From Prosthecobacter algae (lineage in GTDB: Bacteria > Verrucomicrobiota > Verrucomicrobiia > Verrucomicrobiales > Verrucomicrobiaceae): DNA of 64,000 nt. The notes beneath the pieces are model-generated. The model was not told the origin of the DNA and did no database searches. It saw only the letters and a list, made by a program, of their open reading frames with translations. Position numbers and translations under genes: made by a program. Shown here piece by piece: positions 35,533-45,393 of the stretch. Where the stretch lies: NCBI RefSeq assembly GCF_039542385.1, contig NZ_BAABIA010000008.1:186001-250000 (forward strand). The letters run 5' to 3'. Position 1 is the first letter of the stretch. Every line of letters starts with the position of its first letter.

Positions 35533-38500
35533 TCACTGCACAGTCACCGCACCATCGAGAATCTCGACCCGGAAACTGGCAAGTTCACCAGCATCCTTGC
35601 CGATGACGACGCTCACAGGATGAATCCCGGCAGGCAAGTCGAGCGTCAGCTCAGGCGTGATTTCTTTCACGGTCTGATCTCCCACCACGACTTCCACCGC
35701 CTTGGTGCTGCTGAGGCCCAGCTTGACCTTACCTGGACTGTCGAGCTTCAGGCTGAACTGGATGATTTTTGGGAACCAGGGATACATCTTGATCTGCTGG
35801 ATCTCGCTCAGGGGAACGTCACCACTGACCTGTGAGAAAAGGAGCTGCCAAGGATAGCCGCCATCCTTCTCATGCAGGGCAGGCAGGCCAACGTGACGGA
35901 CATGGTCAATGGCATCCTGGGTCATCGTGCCCATGACACGCCACGTGCGCACGTAGCGGTTCGGCTTGATCTTGTAGTCGCCCTCGCGGCCTAGTTCGGA
36001 AAGGAAGCGAACGAGGTCCACAAACTCATCTTCGCGCAGGCTGGCGGTGAGGCCCGGGGGCATCATGCTGGCGGGGCTCATCTGACGGCTGGCGATCTGT
36101 GCTTTCGGCACTTTCTGCATCTGGTTGGAAGGATCGCGAATGATGACTTCATCGCCGCCGTCCTGCACCAGCCCACCGCTGATCACCTTGCCATCGTGCG
36201 TGCCGATGATGATCATGTGGTAACCTTCTTTGATCTTCTTGCTGGGTTCCAACAGGCTCTCGATCAAGTAATCCACCGGGGCGCTGCCGCCGATGCTCAC
36301 AAGGTTAGGCCCCAGAACACCACCCGAATCACCAATGGCGTGGCAAGTCAGACAGAGCAATTGCTGACGACGGTAGATCTGCTCCCCACGGGCGGCATTG
36401 CCCTGCTCCTTCACTTTCGCCACCAGGGCGGCCATCTGTTCAGGCGTGAGGGATTGGTTCATCTGCTTCACTCCACCTGCCGTGCGCAGGGCCTCTTCCA
36501 GCGGGCCTTTGATGCCACGGGTGGACACCATGCGGATGGCCTCCACGGCCACGTAGTCAGGGATGGTTTTGCCCTCGAGTTCCTTAGCAAGTACGCCTGG
36601 GAGCTGCTTGTTCTTCAGGAAGGCGGTGAGGATCGGCGCGGCTTCTTCAGCGGTCTTCGCCGTGGCGAAAAACTCGATGGCGCGCTGGGCAGCGATCTGC
36701 GGCCCCGTATCGGTCAGGCCCTGGACAGCCAGGCTGCGAAGGCCCGCCTGTTCCTGGAACACTTGGTTGAAGAAATCACGCGACTTTGCACCGCCCAGTT
36801 TGGCCAGACCCTGCACCGCGCCATCGCGGATCGCCGGAACCGTGTCCAGTTTCACCAGGATAGTTTGCAACGTTTCACGGGCAGATTCGATCTTCCACGC
36901 CCCGGCCAGAATGGTGGCGCGGTGGACGATCTCTGCACGTGGGCTCTGCAACCACGCGGTGACGATGGCCTCAGCTCCCTCAGGCTTCACAGCACGGGTG
37001 CTGCCAGCTTTCACCAGGGCATCCATGAGTCCCACCACCTTGTCGGCCATGGCGGGGTCATTCACCAGTTCGGCGATTTCCCGTGCCTGCGCGGCATCGG
37101 CAGCATCACCAGCCATGGCCATCACGGCAGCAGCGTCGTCAGCCGCCAGCTTGCCCGCTTTCAGCGAGACTAGCAGCGGTTTCAGTGCTGCGCTGCGGCC
37201 CGTGGCCTTCATGGCATAAACGAGGTGCTTGGGGTTATCGTTCAGCTTCAGGTCGCCCTTCAGGGCCAGGGGCATCCAGACATCGGCCTGCTCACGCGCC
37301 GTCAGTTCCAAAAGGAAGTCCAGGCTTTCGTCCATGTTTTGATCCAGGACCTTCAAGGCCAGTTCAAAGGCCTTGGGCTGGCGCATGTCTGAAAGCACGG
37401 ACAGGGCCCAGAGGCGTACCTGCGCATTCTCATCACTGACGCCTTTTTTCAGCAGTTCCATGGCATCTGGCAGCTCGCGCCAGCGGTGGGACAGGATGCG
37501 CAGGGCGGCCGCACGCACGCGGGCATCCGAGCTGGCATAAACTTCACGCCACAGCTTCGGGGAAAAACGGTTCAGACCTTCGCGCGCCCAGGCCACTTCC
37601 AGCAGTGTGTGCCAGTAATCCGGAGCTGCTTTGTCCAGCGTATCAGGCCAGGTTTTCAGCACGGGGATGACCTCCGCCACGCCGCGAGCCCGCAGTTCCT
37701 GCTTGGCAAAATGGCGCGTCCACTTGCGGTTGCTCTTGAGCATTTCCAAAAGCTCCGGCACCGGCGCACCTACGATCTTCGGCATCACACTCAGCGGGCG
37801 GCCTTTGGCCGTGATGCGCCAGATGCGGCCATGCACGAGGTCGCGGCGTGGATCGCGGAAGTCCACCTCACCGTGCTGGATGATGGGGTTGTACCAGTCC
37901 GCAATGTAAAGCGCGCCATCTGGGCCTACACGAATGTCAATGGGACGGAAAGCGCGGTGATTCGAGGCCAGAACATCAGCTTCCTGCTTCGCAATGTAGC
38001 CGCTGCCACTGGGCGTGACTTTAAAACGGTTCACGCGATTGCCACGGAAGTCATTGGTCACCCAGGTGCCCTGCCACTCCTCGGGCCAATGCGGATCATC
38101 CAGCACGTCCAGGCCGCACTGCTTCGGCTGGCCGGGGCTCATGCCGCTGAGGGTTCGTTTGGCCCCTGGAGAAGTTTTGAAAACGCTGCCTGGGAAGATG
38201 TAGTTCAGGCCCTCACCGCCCGCACCATCCGTGGCGAAGGACTGGCCCCACTGGTCGAACTCATAACCCCACGGGTTGACGAGGCCTTTACTGATGACTT
38301 CCAGGCGCCGAGTTTCCGGGCGGAACTCCCACACCCCACCGCCCATGAGACGACGCACGCCGTGCGGAGTCTCGATGTGACTGTGAATGTAGATGGACTG
38401 CAGGAAGGACAGCAGCCCCTCCGGCGTATGGCGCATGGTGTGCAGCAGGTGGTGAGTATCCTCCGTGCCAAAGCCGCTGAGCACCACGGTGCGTTCATCG

Positions 38501-38937
38501 GCCTTCAGGTCGCCATCGGTGTCCTTGAGAAACAGCACTTCCGTCGAATTCGCCACATAGGCCCCGCCGTCGCCCGGGATCACCCCGGTGGGGATGTGCA
38601 GGTCTTCTGCGAAGACGGTGGATTTATCCGCCTTGCCATCGCCATCGGTGTCTTCCAGCACCACCACCTGGTCCTTGGTCGCATCGCCCGGTTTGATCTG
38701 CGGGTAGGTGGAGCTGCTCACCACCCACAGGCGTCCCTGGGCATCCCAGTTCATCTGCACCGGCTTCGCGATCATGGGCTCCTGCGCCCACAGCGTCACC
38801 TCAAGCCCTTCAGGCACCACGAAACCTGCTTTCTGCACTTCGGGATTCGGATCAGGAACATCAGAGGCGGATTTGGGCTGGGAGGCCCAGGCAGCGCCGG
38901 TGCAGAGCAAGAGGGAAAGGGTGAGGCGACGGGACAT
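35533..38937 (-). CDS. PVC-type cytochrome: N-terminal beta-propeller, HEAT repeats, cytochrome c
   Basis: An exported protein of 1,134 residues (signal peptide to about GAAWAS). Order: a PVC membrane-bound dehydrogenase-type propeller (~35-385; PVQMNWDAQGRLWVVSSSTY, GPDGALYIADWYNP), alpha-helical HEAT-like repeats (~390-830), a cytochrome c domain with heme motif CLTCH (862-866), and a C-terminal beta domain (~1030-1134). This architecture is characteristic of Planctomycetes/Verrucomicrobia and is thought to couple periplasmic sugar oxidation to electron transport; substrates are unproven. TDGDGKADKS and TDGDLKADER are calcium-loop-like motifs in the propeller. It is monocistronic. Confidence 0.93.
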   Translation of the reverse strand: MSRRLTLSLLLCTGAAWASQPKSASDVPDPNPEVQKAGFVVPEGLEVTLWAQEPMIAKPVQMNWDAQGRLWVVSSSTYPQIKPGDATKDQVVVLEDTDGDGKADKSTVFAEDLHIPTGVIPGDGGAYVANSTEVLFLKDTDGDLKADERTVVLSGFGTEDTHHLLHTMRHTPEGLLSFLQSIYIHSHIETPHGVRRLMGGGVWEFRPETRRLEVISKGLVNPWGYEFDQWGQSFATDGAGGEGLNYIFPGSVFKTSPGAKRTLSGMSPGQPKQCGLDVLDDPHWPEEWQGTWVTNDFRGNRVNRFKVTPSGSGYIAKQEADVLASNHRAFRPIDIRVGPDGALYIADWYNPIIQHGEVDFRDPRRDLVHGRIWRITAKGRPLSVMPKIVGAPVPELLEMLKSNRKWTRHFAKQELRARGVAEVIPVLKTWPDTLDKAAPDYWHTLLEVAWAREGLNRFSPKLWREVYASSDARVRAAALRILSHRWRELPDAMELLKKGVSDENAQVRLWALSVLSDMRQPKAFELALKVLDQNMDESLDFLLELTAREQADVWMPLALKGDLKLNDNPKHLVYAMKATGRSAALKPLLVSLKAGKLAADDAAAVMAMAGDAADAAQAREIAELVNDPAMADKVVGLMDALVKAGSTRAVKPEGAEAIVTAWLQSPRAEIVHRATILAGAWKIESARETLQTILVKLDTVPAIRDGAVQGLAKLGGAKSRDFFNQVFQEQAGLRSLAVQGLTDTGPQIAAQRAIEFFATAKTAEEAAPILTAFLKNKQLPGVLAKELEGKTIPDYVAVEAIRMVSTRGIKGPLEEALRTAGGVKQMNQSLTPEQMAALVAKVKEQGNAARGEQIYRRQQLLCLTCHAIGDSGGVLGPNLVSIGGSAPVDYLIESLLEPSKKIKEGYHMIIIGTHDGKVISGGLVQDGGDEVIIRDPSNQMQKVPKAQIASRQMSPASMMPPGLTASLREDEFVDLVRFLSELGREGDYKIKPNRYVRTWRVMGTMTQDAIDHVRHVGLPALHEKDGGYPWQLLFSQVSGDVPLSEIQQIKMYPWFPKIIQFSLKLDSPGKVKLGLSSTKAVEVVVGDQTVKEITPELTLDLPAGIHPVSVVIGKDAGELASFRVEILDGAVTVQ

Positions 38938-39130
38938 GACGGTGGGATGGCGAGTAAACTCGGAGCCGGGATGGGGGTCAAGGGTTCTCCAACGAATCGA
39001 AGGCTAAAAATACGCCGCCAACAGGCCCTCCATGCAGCCCTTTTGCCCAGATCCGGGCCAAGAAGAAGCCCCAAACCGCATTTTCAGCGTTCCCTTTCCG
39101 TCACTTGCGTGTATTTCGTGCCCCAATCCC

Positions 39131-39595
39131 ATGCGTTACTGGCTGCTCAAATCCGAACCCGACGTTTTCTCCTTCGACGACCTGAAAAAGCGCCCGAAGA
39201 AAACCGAACCCTGGAATGGCGTGCGTAACTACCAGGTGCGCAACATGATGCGCGACGAAATGGCCCTGGGCGACCTCGGGTTCTTCTACCACAGCAGTTG
39301 CCCCGTCCCCGGCATTGCTGGCATCGTCAAGATCGTCAAAGAAGCCTACCCCGACCACACTCAGTTTGATCCCTCCTCCGAATACTTTGACCAAGGAAGC
39401 AAGCTGGAAGAACCCCGCTGGCTGATGGTGGATGTAAAATGGGAAGCCGCCTTCAAGACATTCGTCTCCCTGGAAATGCTGCGCGCCGAGCCAGCGCTGG
39501 CTGACATGCTGATCCTGCGCAAAGGCAACCGCCTTTCCATCACCGCTGTGGAGCCGAAGCACTGGGAAAAGATCTGCGAGCTGGGTGGGCTATAG
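39131..39595 (+). CDS. EVE-domain protein
   Basis: A 154-residue protein from ATG 39131 (MRYWLLKSEPDVFSFDDL); the upstream extension to 39032 is not protein-like. PWNGVRNYQVRNMMRDEMA and GDLGFFYHSS are classical EVE/PUA-like sequences. EVE domains bind modified bases in DNA or RNA. No restriction or modification gene is adjacent, so a housekeeping RNA-related role is as likely as defence. The 224 bp downstream contain short hairpins such as GCACGCATCTTGCGTGC but no gene. Confidence 0.92.
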   Translation: MRYWLLKSEPDVFSFDDLKKRPKKTEPWNGVRNYQVRNMMRDEMALGDLGFFYHSSCPVPGIAGIVKIVKEAYPDHTQFDPSSEYFDQGSKLEEPRWLMVDVKWEAAFKTFVSLEMLRAEPALADMLILRKGNRLSITAVEPKHWEKICELGGL

Positions 39596-39819
39596 GCAGC
39601 GACAGCCCCGTCCGCCATGGAGCGCACGCATCTTGCGTGCTGAGTTTCGCGTCCTCGCGGAACTCCGTTTTAGCGTCTTGGTAGGCCCCTCTGCACCCGC
39701 CCCAAGATGACGGCGGGACGCCGTCACTCCTTGAACCTTCACGCCTCCGTTCCTTCTCGACCGAAGCATCTTCAATGCCAGCAATCCTCGTCCGGCCCCG
39801 CGTACGTTCCCACGATGAA

Positions 39820-41289
39820 TCAAGGCAGCTTTTTCACCACGCCATCGAAACCCGCCCGCACAGTGCCATCGGCACTGATAAGAGGTTGAGGATTCGCCAC
39901 ACGGCCCAGCGGGCGCACACCTGGGGCCTCGGGCCCATCCAGGCCCAAATCGTTTTTCATCTCATCGGCCAGTGCGCGCAGGCGTTTGACTTCGTCGGGG
40001 TATTGATCCGCGACATTTTTCTCTTCGGCGATGTCCTGGCCCAGGTCATACAACTCCCCTTTGTCCAGATGCAGCTTCCACGCCCCAGCGCGGATGGCCT
40101 CCATCTTAAAACCTCGGTAGTAATGAAACACATCATGCCCTGTGGCACCTTTTTTACCCTGAAGCAGAGGAGATAGATCTTTGCCGTCCAGCTTGCGCGT
40201 GGGCAGCTTCGCCTCGGCAAGGGCGGCAAAGGTGGGCAGCCAGTCCATGTGGCTGGTGACTTCTTCGGTCCTTGAGCCAGAGGGCACTTGCCCCGGCCAC
40301 CAAGCCAGGGTGCAGACGCGGATGCCACCCTCGTAGGTCTGGCCTTTGCTGCCTCGCAACGGCTGGTTGTTCGATCCATGGGGGATCGAGCCCCCATTGT
40401 CACTGGTGAAAACGACCAGCGTGTTCGTGTCTAGCTTAAGCTCCCGTAGCACCTTGAGCACCTGGCCCACACTCGCATCCACTTCTTGCACCCAGTCGCC
40501 TAACAAACCATTCGGCGACTTACCCATGAACTCCTTCGAAGGATAAAGCGGGAAGTGCACCGCTGTATGCGGCATGTAGATAAAGAAAGGCCCCTCCTTG
40601 TGCTGGCGGATGATATCACACACCTTGTCCGTGTAACGCTGAGTCACGGTGAACTGCTCCTCCGCTTTCACTCGTTCGATCACGTTGTTATTCTCCAGCA
40701 ACGGCAGCGGCGGCTGCGTGGGGCCCTTAATCCCCGTCTCATCATTCACGGCCGCCGCTTTCTTTTTTGCCTTCCCTTTTGGCTGCGGCAGCGGCTTCCC
40801 AGGATTGCTTTTGGAACCATCCGCCCCGGGGCCCATGTCGTTGGAATAAGGGATGCCGTAGTAGCTGTCGAAACCCTGCGCGGTGGGCAGAAACTCGGGC
40901 TGGTCCCCCACGTGCCATTTGCCGACGCAGGCAGTTTTATAGCCCGCTTCTTTCAAGACCTCCGCGATCGTCGTTTCATCCCCGCTCAGGCCCACCGCAG
41001 CGCCGGGGAACAGAACATGAGGGATCGGTAGCACCCGCTTGGGGTAGCACCCCGTCAGCAAAGAAGCCCGCGAAGGACTGCAAACCGGGGCCGCATAGTG
41101 ACTGGTCAGCTTCATCCCCTCCTTCGCGATGCGATCCAGATGCGGCGTGGCATTGCTGGAGCCAAACGGGCCGATATCGGCATAGCCCAAATCGTCGATG
41201 TTGATGAGAATGAGGTTAGGCTTCGCGGCACTGATCAAGGCACAGGGAAGCAGAACAAGAGCGGAGAAAAACAGGCGGCGCAAACTCAT
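39820..41289 (-). CDS. Secreted arylsulfatase
   Basis: A 489-residue protein from ATG 41289, which gives signal peptide MSLRRLFFSALVLLPCALIS; the longer open frame upstream overlaps the SDR gene. Metal motif NLILINIDDLGYAD, formylglycine signature CSPSRASLLTG (C70), GKWHVGD and TSDNGGSIPHG match group S1 sulfatases of the arylsulfatase A type. The Lys/Pro-rich insert around residues 170-200 is unusual. It is the third sulfatase in 12 kb, transcribed towards the EVE gene and separated from it by 224 bp. Confidence 0.93.
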   Translation of the reverse strand: MSLRRLFFSALVLLPCALISAAKPNLILINIDDLGYADIGPFGSSNATPHLDRIAKEGMKLTSHYAAPVCSPSRASLLTGCYPKRVLPIPHVLFPGAAVGLSGDETTIAEVLKEAGYKTACVGKWHVGDQPEFLPTAQGFDSYYGIPYSNDMGPGADGSKSNPGKPLPQPKGKAKKKAAAVNDETGIKGPTQPPLPLLENNNVIERVKAEEQFTVTQRYTDKVCDIIRQHKEGPFFIYMPHTAVHFPLYPSKEFMGKSPNGLLGDWVQEVDASVGQVLKVLRELKLDTNTLVVFTSDNGGSIPHGSNNQPLRGSKGQTYEGGIRVCTLAWWPGQVPSGSRTEEVTSHMDWLPTFAALAEAKLPTRKLDGKDLSPLLQGKKGATGHDVFHYYRGFKMEAIRAGAWKLHLDKGELYDLGQDIAEEKNVADQYPDEVKRLRALADEMKNDLGLDGPEAPGVRPLGRVANPQPLISADGTVRAGFDGVVKKLP

Positions 41290-41345
41290 GGAGCGCACAT
41301 GAACGACGTAAAACCACAGAGCTTGCAGGAACTTCACCCCTGGTC

Positions 41346-42029
41346 TCAAACCCAACGACGCACCCGGCTATCAAGCTGGAAAACCTGGCCACTGACGTTT
41401 TCCATCGTGTGCAGAAAGGCAATGTAACGTGCAGCCTCCTGCGGGGTGTTGAGCCGCCCCAGGGCATGCGCGGCCTCGATCTGCGGACGCTGTTTCTCCA
41501 ACAAAGGCTGGCTCATTTTCGTTTCCAGAAAACCCGGCAGCACGCAGTTAGCGCGGATGTTTCTCGGCCCGTATTCTGCCGCTAAACTTTGAGTCAGCGC
41601 GATCAGCCCCGCCTTTGCCGCCGCATAGTTCGCCTGTCCTGCAGGAGCTGACAAGGCGCTGAAGGAACCAATCGTCACGATGTGCCCTTGGCGCTGCTTG
41701 ACCATGATTTTGAGCGCGGCCTGAGCTGTGAGAAACGCCCCTTTTAGATGCACTTGCAGCACCTCGTGAAAGTCCCTCTCCGTCATCTTCAGCAGGCTGG
41801 CATCGCGCAAGAAACCAGCATTGTGAATGAGCAAGTCCAGGCGTGGCAGCGATCCCATAACGGCCTGCACCTGGGCCTTGTCCGTCACGTCCATTTGGGC
41901 GCGGCTCGGCGCATGCACTTGCCACCCTTGAGCCTCTAGCTCAGCACGGATGGCCTGAGCCAAATCTCCTGCGCCCCCGGTGATGAGAGCGATGGGGGGC
42001 GAGATGGGAGCCGGATCTTGGGAAGACAC
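41346..42029 (-). CDS. Short-chain dehydrogenase/reductase (FabG-like)
   Basis: A 227-residue classical SDR: TGGAGDLAQAI nucleotide-binding loop, HNAGF strand, catalytic GSFSAL serine and YAAAK (Tyr-Lys) motif, then the LPGFLET segment. It is most like 3-oxoacyl-ACP reductases, but the substrate is not determined. Just 12 bp downstream of the S41 protease gene on the same strand, and probably co-transcribed with it. Confidence 0.9.
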   Translation of the reverse strand: MSSQDPAPISPPIALITGGAGDLAQAIRAELEAQGWQVHAPSRAQMDVTDKAQVQAVMGSLPRLDLLIHNAGFLRDASLLKMTERDFHEVLQVHLKGAFLTAQAALKIMVKQRQGHIVTIGSFSALSAPAGQANYAAAKAGLIALTQSLAAEYGPRNIRANCVLPGFLETKMSQPLLEKQRPQIEAAHALGRLNTPQEAARYIAFLHTMENVSGQVFQLDSRVRRWV

Positions 42030-42041
42030 GTGAGCGAAACT

Positions 42042-43487
42042 TTAAGGCGCATCTTCCTTGGCGGGCAGCGCACGCGGCACATCCGGCAGGGCCACGGGTT
42101 TCGCCTTGGCCTGGAATGAATCGAAAACGAGCACGCCCTTCAATGCATCCACCGCGCGCTCCAGTTGGCGGTCGCCCAGATTGGCGATCTCGATGGCCGC
42201 CGCCTCCCCCGTACCGTGATTGTTGCGCCACTTGGCCACCTTCATTTCTTCATCCGTGGTGAGAACAGACACAATGTTAGGCTCCACCCCATGTTCGTGG
42301 ATGGTGCGATGGCTCGGGGTGTAATATTTAGCCGTCGTGAGTCGCATGGCGGCACCGTTTTTCATCGGCAGAATGCTCTGGACGGAGCCTTTGCCGAAGC
42401 TGGTGGTGCCCACCACGATGGCGCGTTTCAGATCCTGCAAAGCCCCTGCGGTGATTTCGGCCGCACTGGCACTTCCATGATTGATGAGCACAGCGATGGG
42501 GTAACGGCGCGGCTTTTTGCCATCGCGTGTCGGTGTGCGGTAAGGCGGTGGATTTTGGGAGGCGATGCGGCCCTCCGTCGTCACCACCACCGTGCCTTCG
42601 GGCAGGAACTCCCCGCAAACGGCAACGGCGCTATCCAGCAGGCCGCCAGGGTTATTGCGAAGATCTAGCACGAAGGCCTGCATGCCTGCCTTTTCCAGTT
42701 CATCCAATGATTCGCTCAGGTCCCTCGTGGTGGATTGAGTGTACTGTGAGATGCGGGCATACCCCACTTTGTAATCACCTGCCAGCTTTGGCACCAGCAG
42801 CATGGAATCATGAACGGACGTCTCCGTCAGCGTTTCCCGCACCAGATTGAACTCCAGAAACTGCCGCGTGCCTGGACGGCGCACGGTGAGTTTCATGCTG
42901 TCGCCTGCCTTGCCTTGCAGAAGTTGCACCGCCTCGGCCACGCCCACGCTGTCCGTCAGCACATCGCCGATGCGCACCATCTGATCCCCGGCCAGCACCC
43001 CGGCACGGGCAGCGGGGCCGTCATCGCGGACGGTGATGATCGTCAGTGTTCCGTCCCGTAAGGAAACGGTGATGCCCACGCCTTCGGAGGTATCGCTCTG
43101 CTCCCGCTGCATGTCCTCAAAGAGACTGCGGCCCATGTATTCGCAGTGGGGATCCAGGCGGCGCAGCATGCCTTCCAATGCGCCCTCCACCAGCTCCTCA
43201 TAGGTGATTTTGGACTCATCCACATAACTCTGGCGGATGGTTTCCATGGCCCGCGTTAGCAGTTCCATCTGCCGGTATGCATCCTGCGGCGGCGGTTTGG
43301 GTGCTGGGGTCTGCGGTTTCACCGCAGCGGCTTTCGCTGGCGCGTCCTCCTTTTTAGGAACGGCAGGGGTGGTGGCGGCAGGCTTGGGCGGCGTTGGAGC
43401 CGCCGGGGCGGGTGCGGCCACCGGGCTGGCTGCCTGGAGGCTGAGGCCTGCGGCCAAGTAGATGCAAGAAGCCAAAACATTGCGCAT
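42042..43487 (-). CDS. S41-family C-terminal processing protease (CtpA-like)
   Basis: A 481-residue protein starting MRNVLASCIYLAAGLSLQA (signal peptide); the frame extends further upstream only as a shadow of the sulfite dehydrogenase gene. After an Ala/Pro-rich linker (~20-75) come the S41 N-terminal helices, a PDZ domain (~150-230; EGVGITVSLRDG, GPAARAGVLAGDQMVRIG) and the protease core with catalytic GSASAAEI (Ser) and FGKGSVQ (Lys). It trims exported proteins at their C-termini in the periplasm. Confidence 0.95.
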   Translation of the reverse strand: MRNVLASCIYLAAGLSLQAASPVAAPAPAAPTPPKPAATTPAVPKKEDAPAKAAAVKPQTPAPKPPPQDAYRQMELLTRAMETIRQSYVDESKITYEELVEGALEGMLRRLDPHCEYMGRSLFEDMQREQSDTSEGVGITVSLRDGTLTIITVRDDGPAARAGVLAGDQMVRIGDVLTDSVGVAEAVQLLQGKAGDSMKLTVRRPGTRQFLEFNLVRETLTETSVHDSMLLVPKLAGDYKVGYARISQYTQSTTRDLSESLDELEKAGMQAFVLDLRNNPGGLLDSAVAVCGEFLPEGTVVVTTEGRIASQNPPPYRTPTRDGKKPRRYPIAVLINHGSASAAEITAGALQDLKRAIVVGTTSFGKGSVQSILPMKNGAAMRLTTAKYYTPSHRTIHEHGVEPNIVSVLTTDEEMKVAKWRNNHGTGEAAAIEIANLGDRQLERAVDALKGVLVFDSFQAKAKPVALPDVPRALPAKEDAP

Positions 43488-43616
43488 GGGAAAACAGTGC
43501 ATCATCCGCAGCCAAAGCGACAGAGGAAAAATACCCCCCTGCCCCAGACCTCGAGTTCCCACAAACTTCCTCCATCTTCCCATTGAAAAACAGGGCTCTG
43601 GCGACGTTTTATTCAC

Positions 43617-44933
43617 ATGGATTTTCCCGCCCCTCAGCCGCATCTCCCCCTTACGGGCCCGCGCCCGCTTCCCCGTGAAGCGACCCCGGAGCAGCCTGCC
43701 CCCGCGCTGAACCGCCGTGGATTCATGAGCCGGCTCAGTCTCGCCTCCATGAGCGCCGCGCTCGGGGCCGAGATTGTGTTTGGCGACCAAATGCCCGCTG
43801 GGCTCGTCCCCGCCGCTTTGGGTCAAAGCGCAGCTCCCCAGGCCATTCCTGGCAAAGAGGCCCTCTCAGTCTTTAACAATCGTCCCCTCGTCGCCGAAAC
43901 GCCCGCCCACCTACTGGATGACGAGATCACCCCGGCCAAGTACCTCTTCGTCCGCAACAACGGTCTGGCCCCAGCGCCCGAGCAGTTGAACCCCGAAAAC
44001 TGGACCCTGGAAATCGCCGGCGAAAGCTGCGTAAAACCCGTCACGCTCACTCTCAAGGAGCTGAAGGAAAAGTTCACGCAGCACACCCTGCAGATGGTAC
44101 TGGAGTGCGCAGGCAATGGCCGCAGTGAATTCAATCCGCCCGCCACGGGCAATCAATGGACCACCGGCGGAGTCGGCTGCCCGACCTGGACGGGCGTTCG
44201 CTTGCGCGATGTCCTGGAGTATGCAGGCATCAAGCCCGACGCTGTTTACATCGGCTACTACGGGGCCGATTTGCACCTTTCCGGCGATATCAAAAAGTCC
44301 TCCATCTCCCGCGGTGTCCCGATCAAAAAAGCGCTGGAGGATGAGTCCCTCCTCGTCTTTGCCATGAATGGCGAAGATCTGCCTCTGGAAAATGGCCACC
44401 CGCTGCGGCTGATGTTCGGCGGTTGGGCAGCCTCGACCTGTGGCAAGTGGGTGAAGCGAATCGTCATCCGCGACCGCGAGCATGATGGGGAAAAAATGAA
44501 GGGCCACTCCTATCGCATGCCGCGTTATCCCGTAGCCCCCGGCACCAAGGTCCCCGCTGAGGACATGGACATCATCGCCGCCATGCCCGTGAAGTCCCTG
44601 GTCACCTTCCCCAAATCCGGCAGCACCCACCCCACGGCAGATTTCCTCAGCATCCGAGGTCATGCCTGGACAGGCGAGGGCGACATTAGCGAAGTACACG
44701 TCTCGCTGGATTTTGGCATCACCTGGCATGAGGCCGATCTACGCCCCGCGAGCAATCGCTACGCCTGGCAGCACTGGAAGGCGGAGCTGAAACTGCCCCA
44801 AAGAGGCTACTACGAGATCTGGGCCCGCGCCACCGATAGCCAAGGCCGAAGCCAGCCCATGGTACTGCCCGGCTGGAACCCTGAAGGTTACCTCAACAAC
44901 ACCTGCCATCGGGTCGCCATCCAGGCCATCTAA
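43617..44933 (+). CDS. Tat-exported molybdopterin sulfite dehydrogenase (SorA-like)
   Basis: A 438-residue sulfite oxidase-family enzyme. The N-terminus carries a long Pro-rich leader and twin-arginine motif LNRRGFMSRLSLA (RR 33-34). The molybdenum ligand cysteine is C164 in LECAGNGR, and the C-terminal Mo-co dimerisation domain (~310-438) contains GHAWTGEGDISEVHVSLDFG. It oxidises sulfite to sulfate in the periplasm. The next gene, two bases downstream, is a small c-type cytochrome that would accept the electrons, as in SorAB. The 129-bp gap to the divergent S41 gene contains its promoter. Confidence 0.9.
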   Translation: MDFPAPQPHLPLTGPRPLPREATPEQPAPALNRRGFMSRLSLASMSAALGAEIVFGDQMPAGLVPAALGQSAAPQAIPGKEALSVFNNRPLVAETPAHLLDDEITPAKYLFVRNNGLAPAPEQLNPENWTLEIAGESCVKPVTLTLKELKEKFTQHTLQMVLECAGNGRSEFNPPATGNQWTTGGVGCPTWTGVRLRDVLEYAGIKPDAVYIGYYGADLHLSGDIKKSSISRGVPIKKALEDESLLVFAMNGEDLPLENGHPLRLMFGGWAASTCGKWVKRIVIRDREHDGEKMKGHSYRMPRYPVAPGTKVPAEDMDIIAAMPVKSLVTFPKSGSTHPTADFLSIRGHAWTGEGDISEVHVSLDFGITWHEADLRPASNRYAWQHWKAELKLPQRGYYEIWARATDSQGRSQPMVLPGWNPEGYLNNTCHRVAIQAI

Positions 44934-44935
44934 CC

Positions 44936-45364
44936 ATGAGCCCTCTCTTCCGCAGTCTAGCCCTCGCCTTCGCCCTGCTCAGCGTCCCCGCATTGCAGGC
45001 AGAGGACGTGCCCCTCGATCCCGTCACCGGCATGAAGATGGGCCCTGACTGGGAGATCGTGCGGAACCACTGCATCATCTGCCATTCCTCCCAGACTTTC
45101 CTCCGCCAAAAAGCCACCGAGGCCAACTGGACCTCCGTCCTCACCTGGATGCAAACCAATGGCGGCCTGTGGAAACTAGAGCCCGACGTGGAAAAAAAGA
45201 TCGTCCAATACTTGGCGACCCACTACGGCCCGGGCGATACGGCTAACTACCGGCGTGCCCCCATCCCCGCCACCCTCATGCCGCCGAATCCCTACGCCAG
45301 CGAGGCGAAGCTGGAAGCCGAGGCCAAAAAACAACAAGGTCTCATCCAGCCGCCTTCAAAGTAG
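44936..45364 (+). CDS. Small periplasmic cytochrome c, SorB-like electron acceptor
   Basis: A 142-residue protein with signal peptide (MSPLFRSLALAFALLSVPALQA) and one heme motif CIICH (C46-H50). Methionines downstream (WMQTNGG, TLMPPNP) could supply the axial ligand. It is tightly coupled to the sulfite dehydrogenase gene (2-bp gap), so it most likely carries electrons from sulfite oxidation to the respiratory chain. Confidence 0.88.
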   Translation: MSPLFRSLALAFALLSVPALQAEDVPLDPVTGMKMGPDWEIVRNHCIICHSSQTFLRQKATEANWTSVLTWMQTNGGLWKLEPDVEKKIVQYLATHYGPGDTANYRRAPIPATLMPPNPYASEAKLEAEAKKQQGLIQPPSK

Positions 45365-45393
45365 GACTCGGCCTGCCTTTAGCCTAACCATCT

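Noticed and set aside
37486..39228. Plus-strand open frame of 580 codons
   Set aside because: Antisense to the PVC cytochrome gene; translation is His/Arg-rich without domains.
39131..39595. EVE protein as part of a modification-dependent defence system
   Set aside because: No nuclease, methylase or other defence gene is adjacent; stand-alone EVE proteins are common.
39590..39823. Minus-strand 77-codon frame after the EVE gene
   Set aside because: Arg/Ser/Gly-rich translation without homology signals; looks like decayed repeat sequence rather than a gene.
43488..43826. N-terminal extension of the S41 protease
   Set aside because: It overlaps the divergent sulfite dehydrogenase gene and precedes a clean signal peptide.
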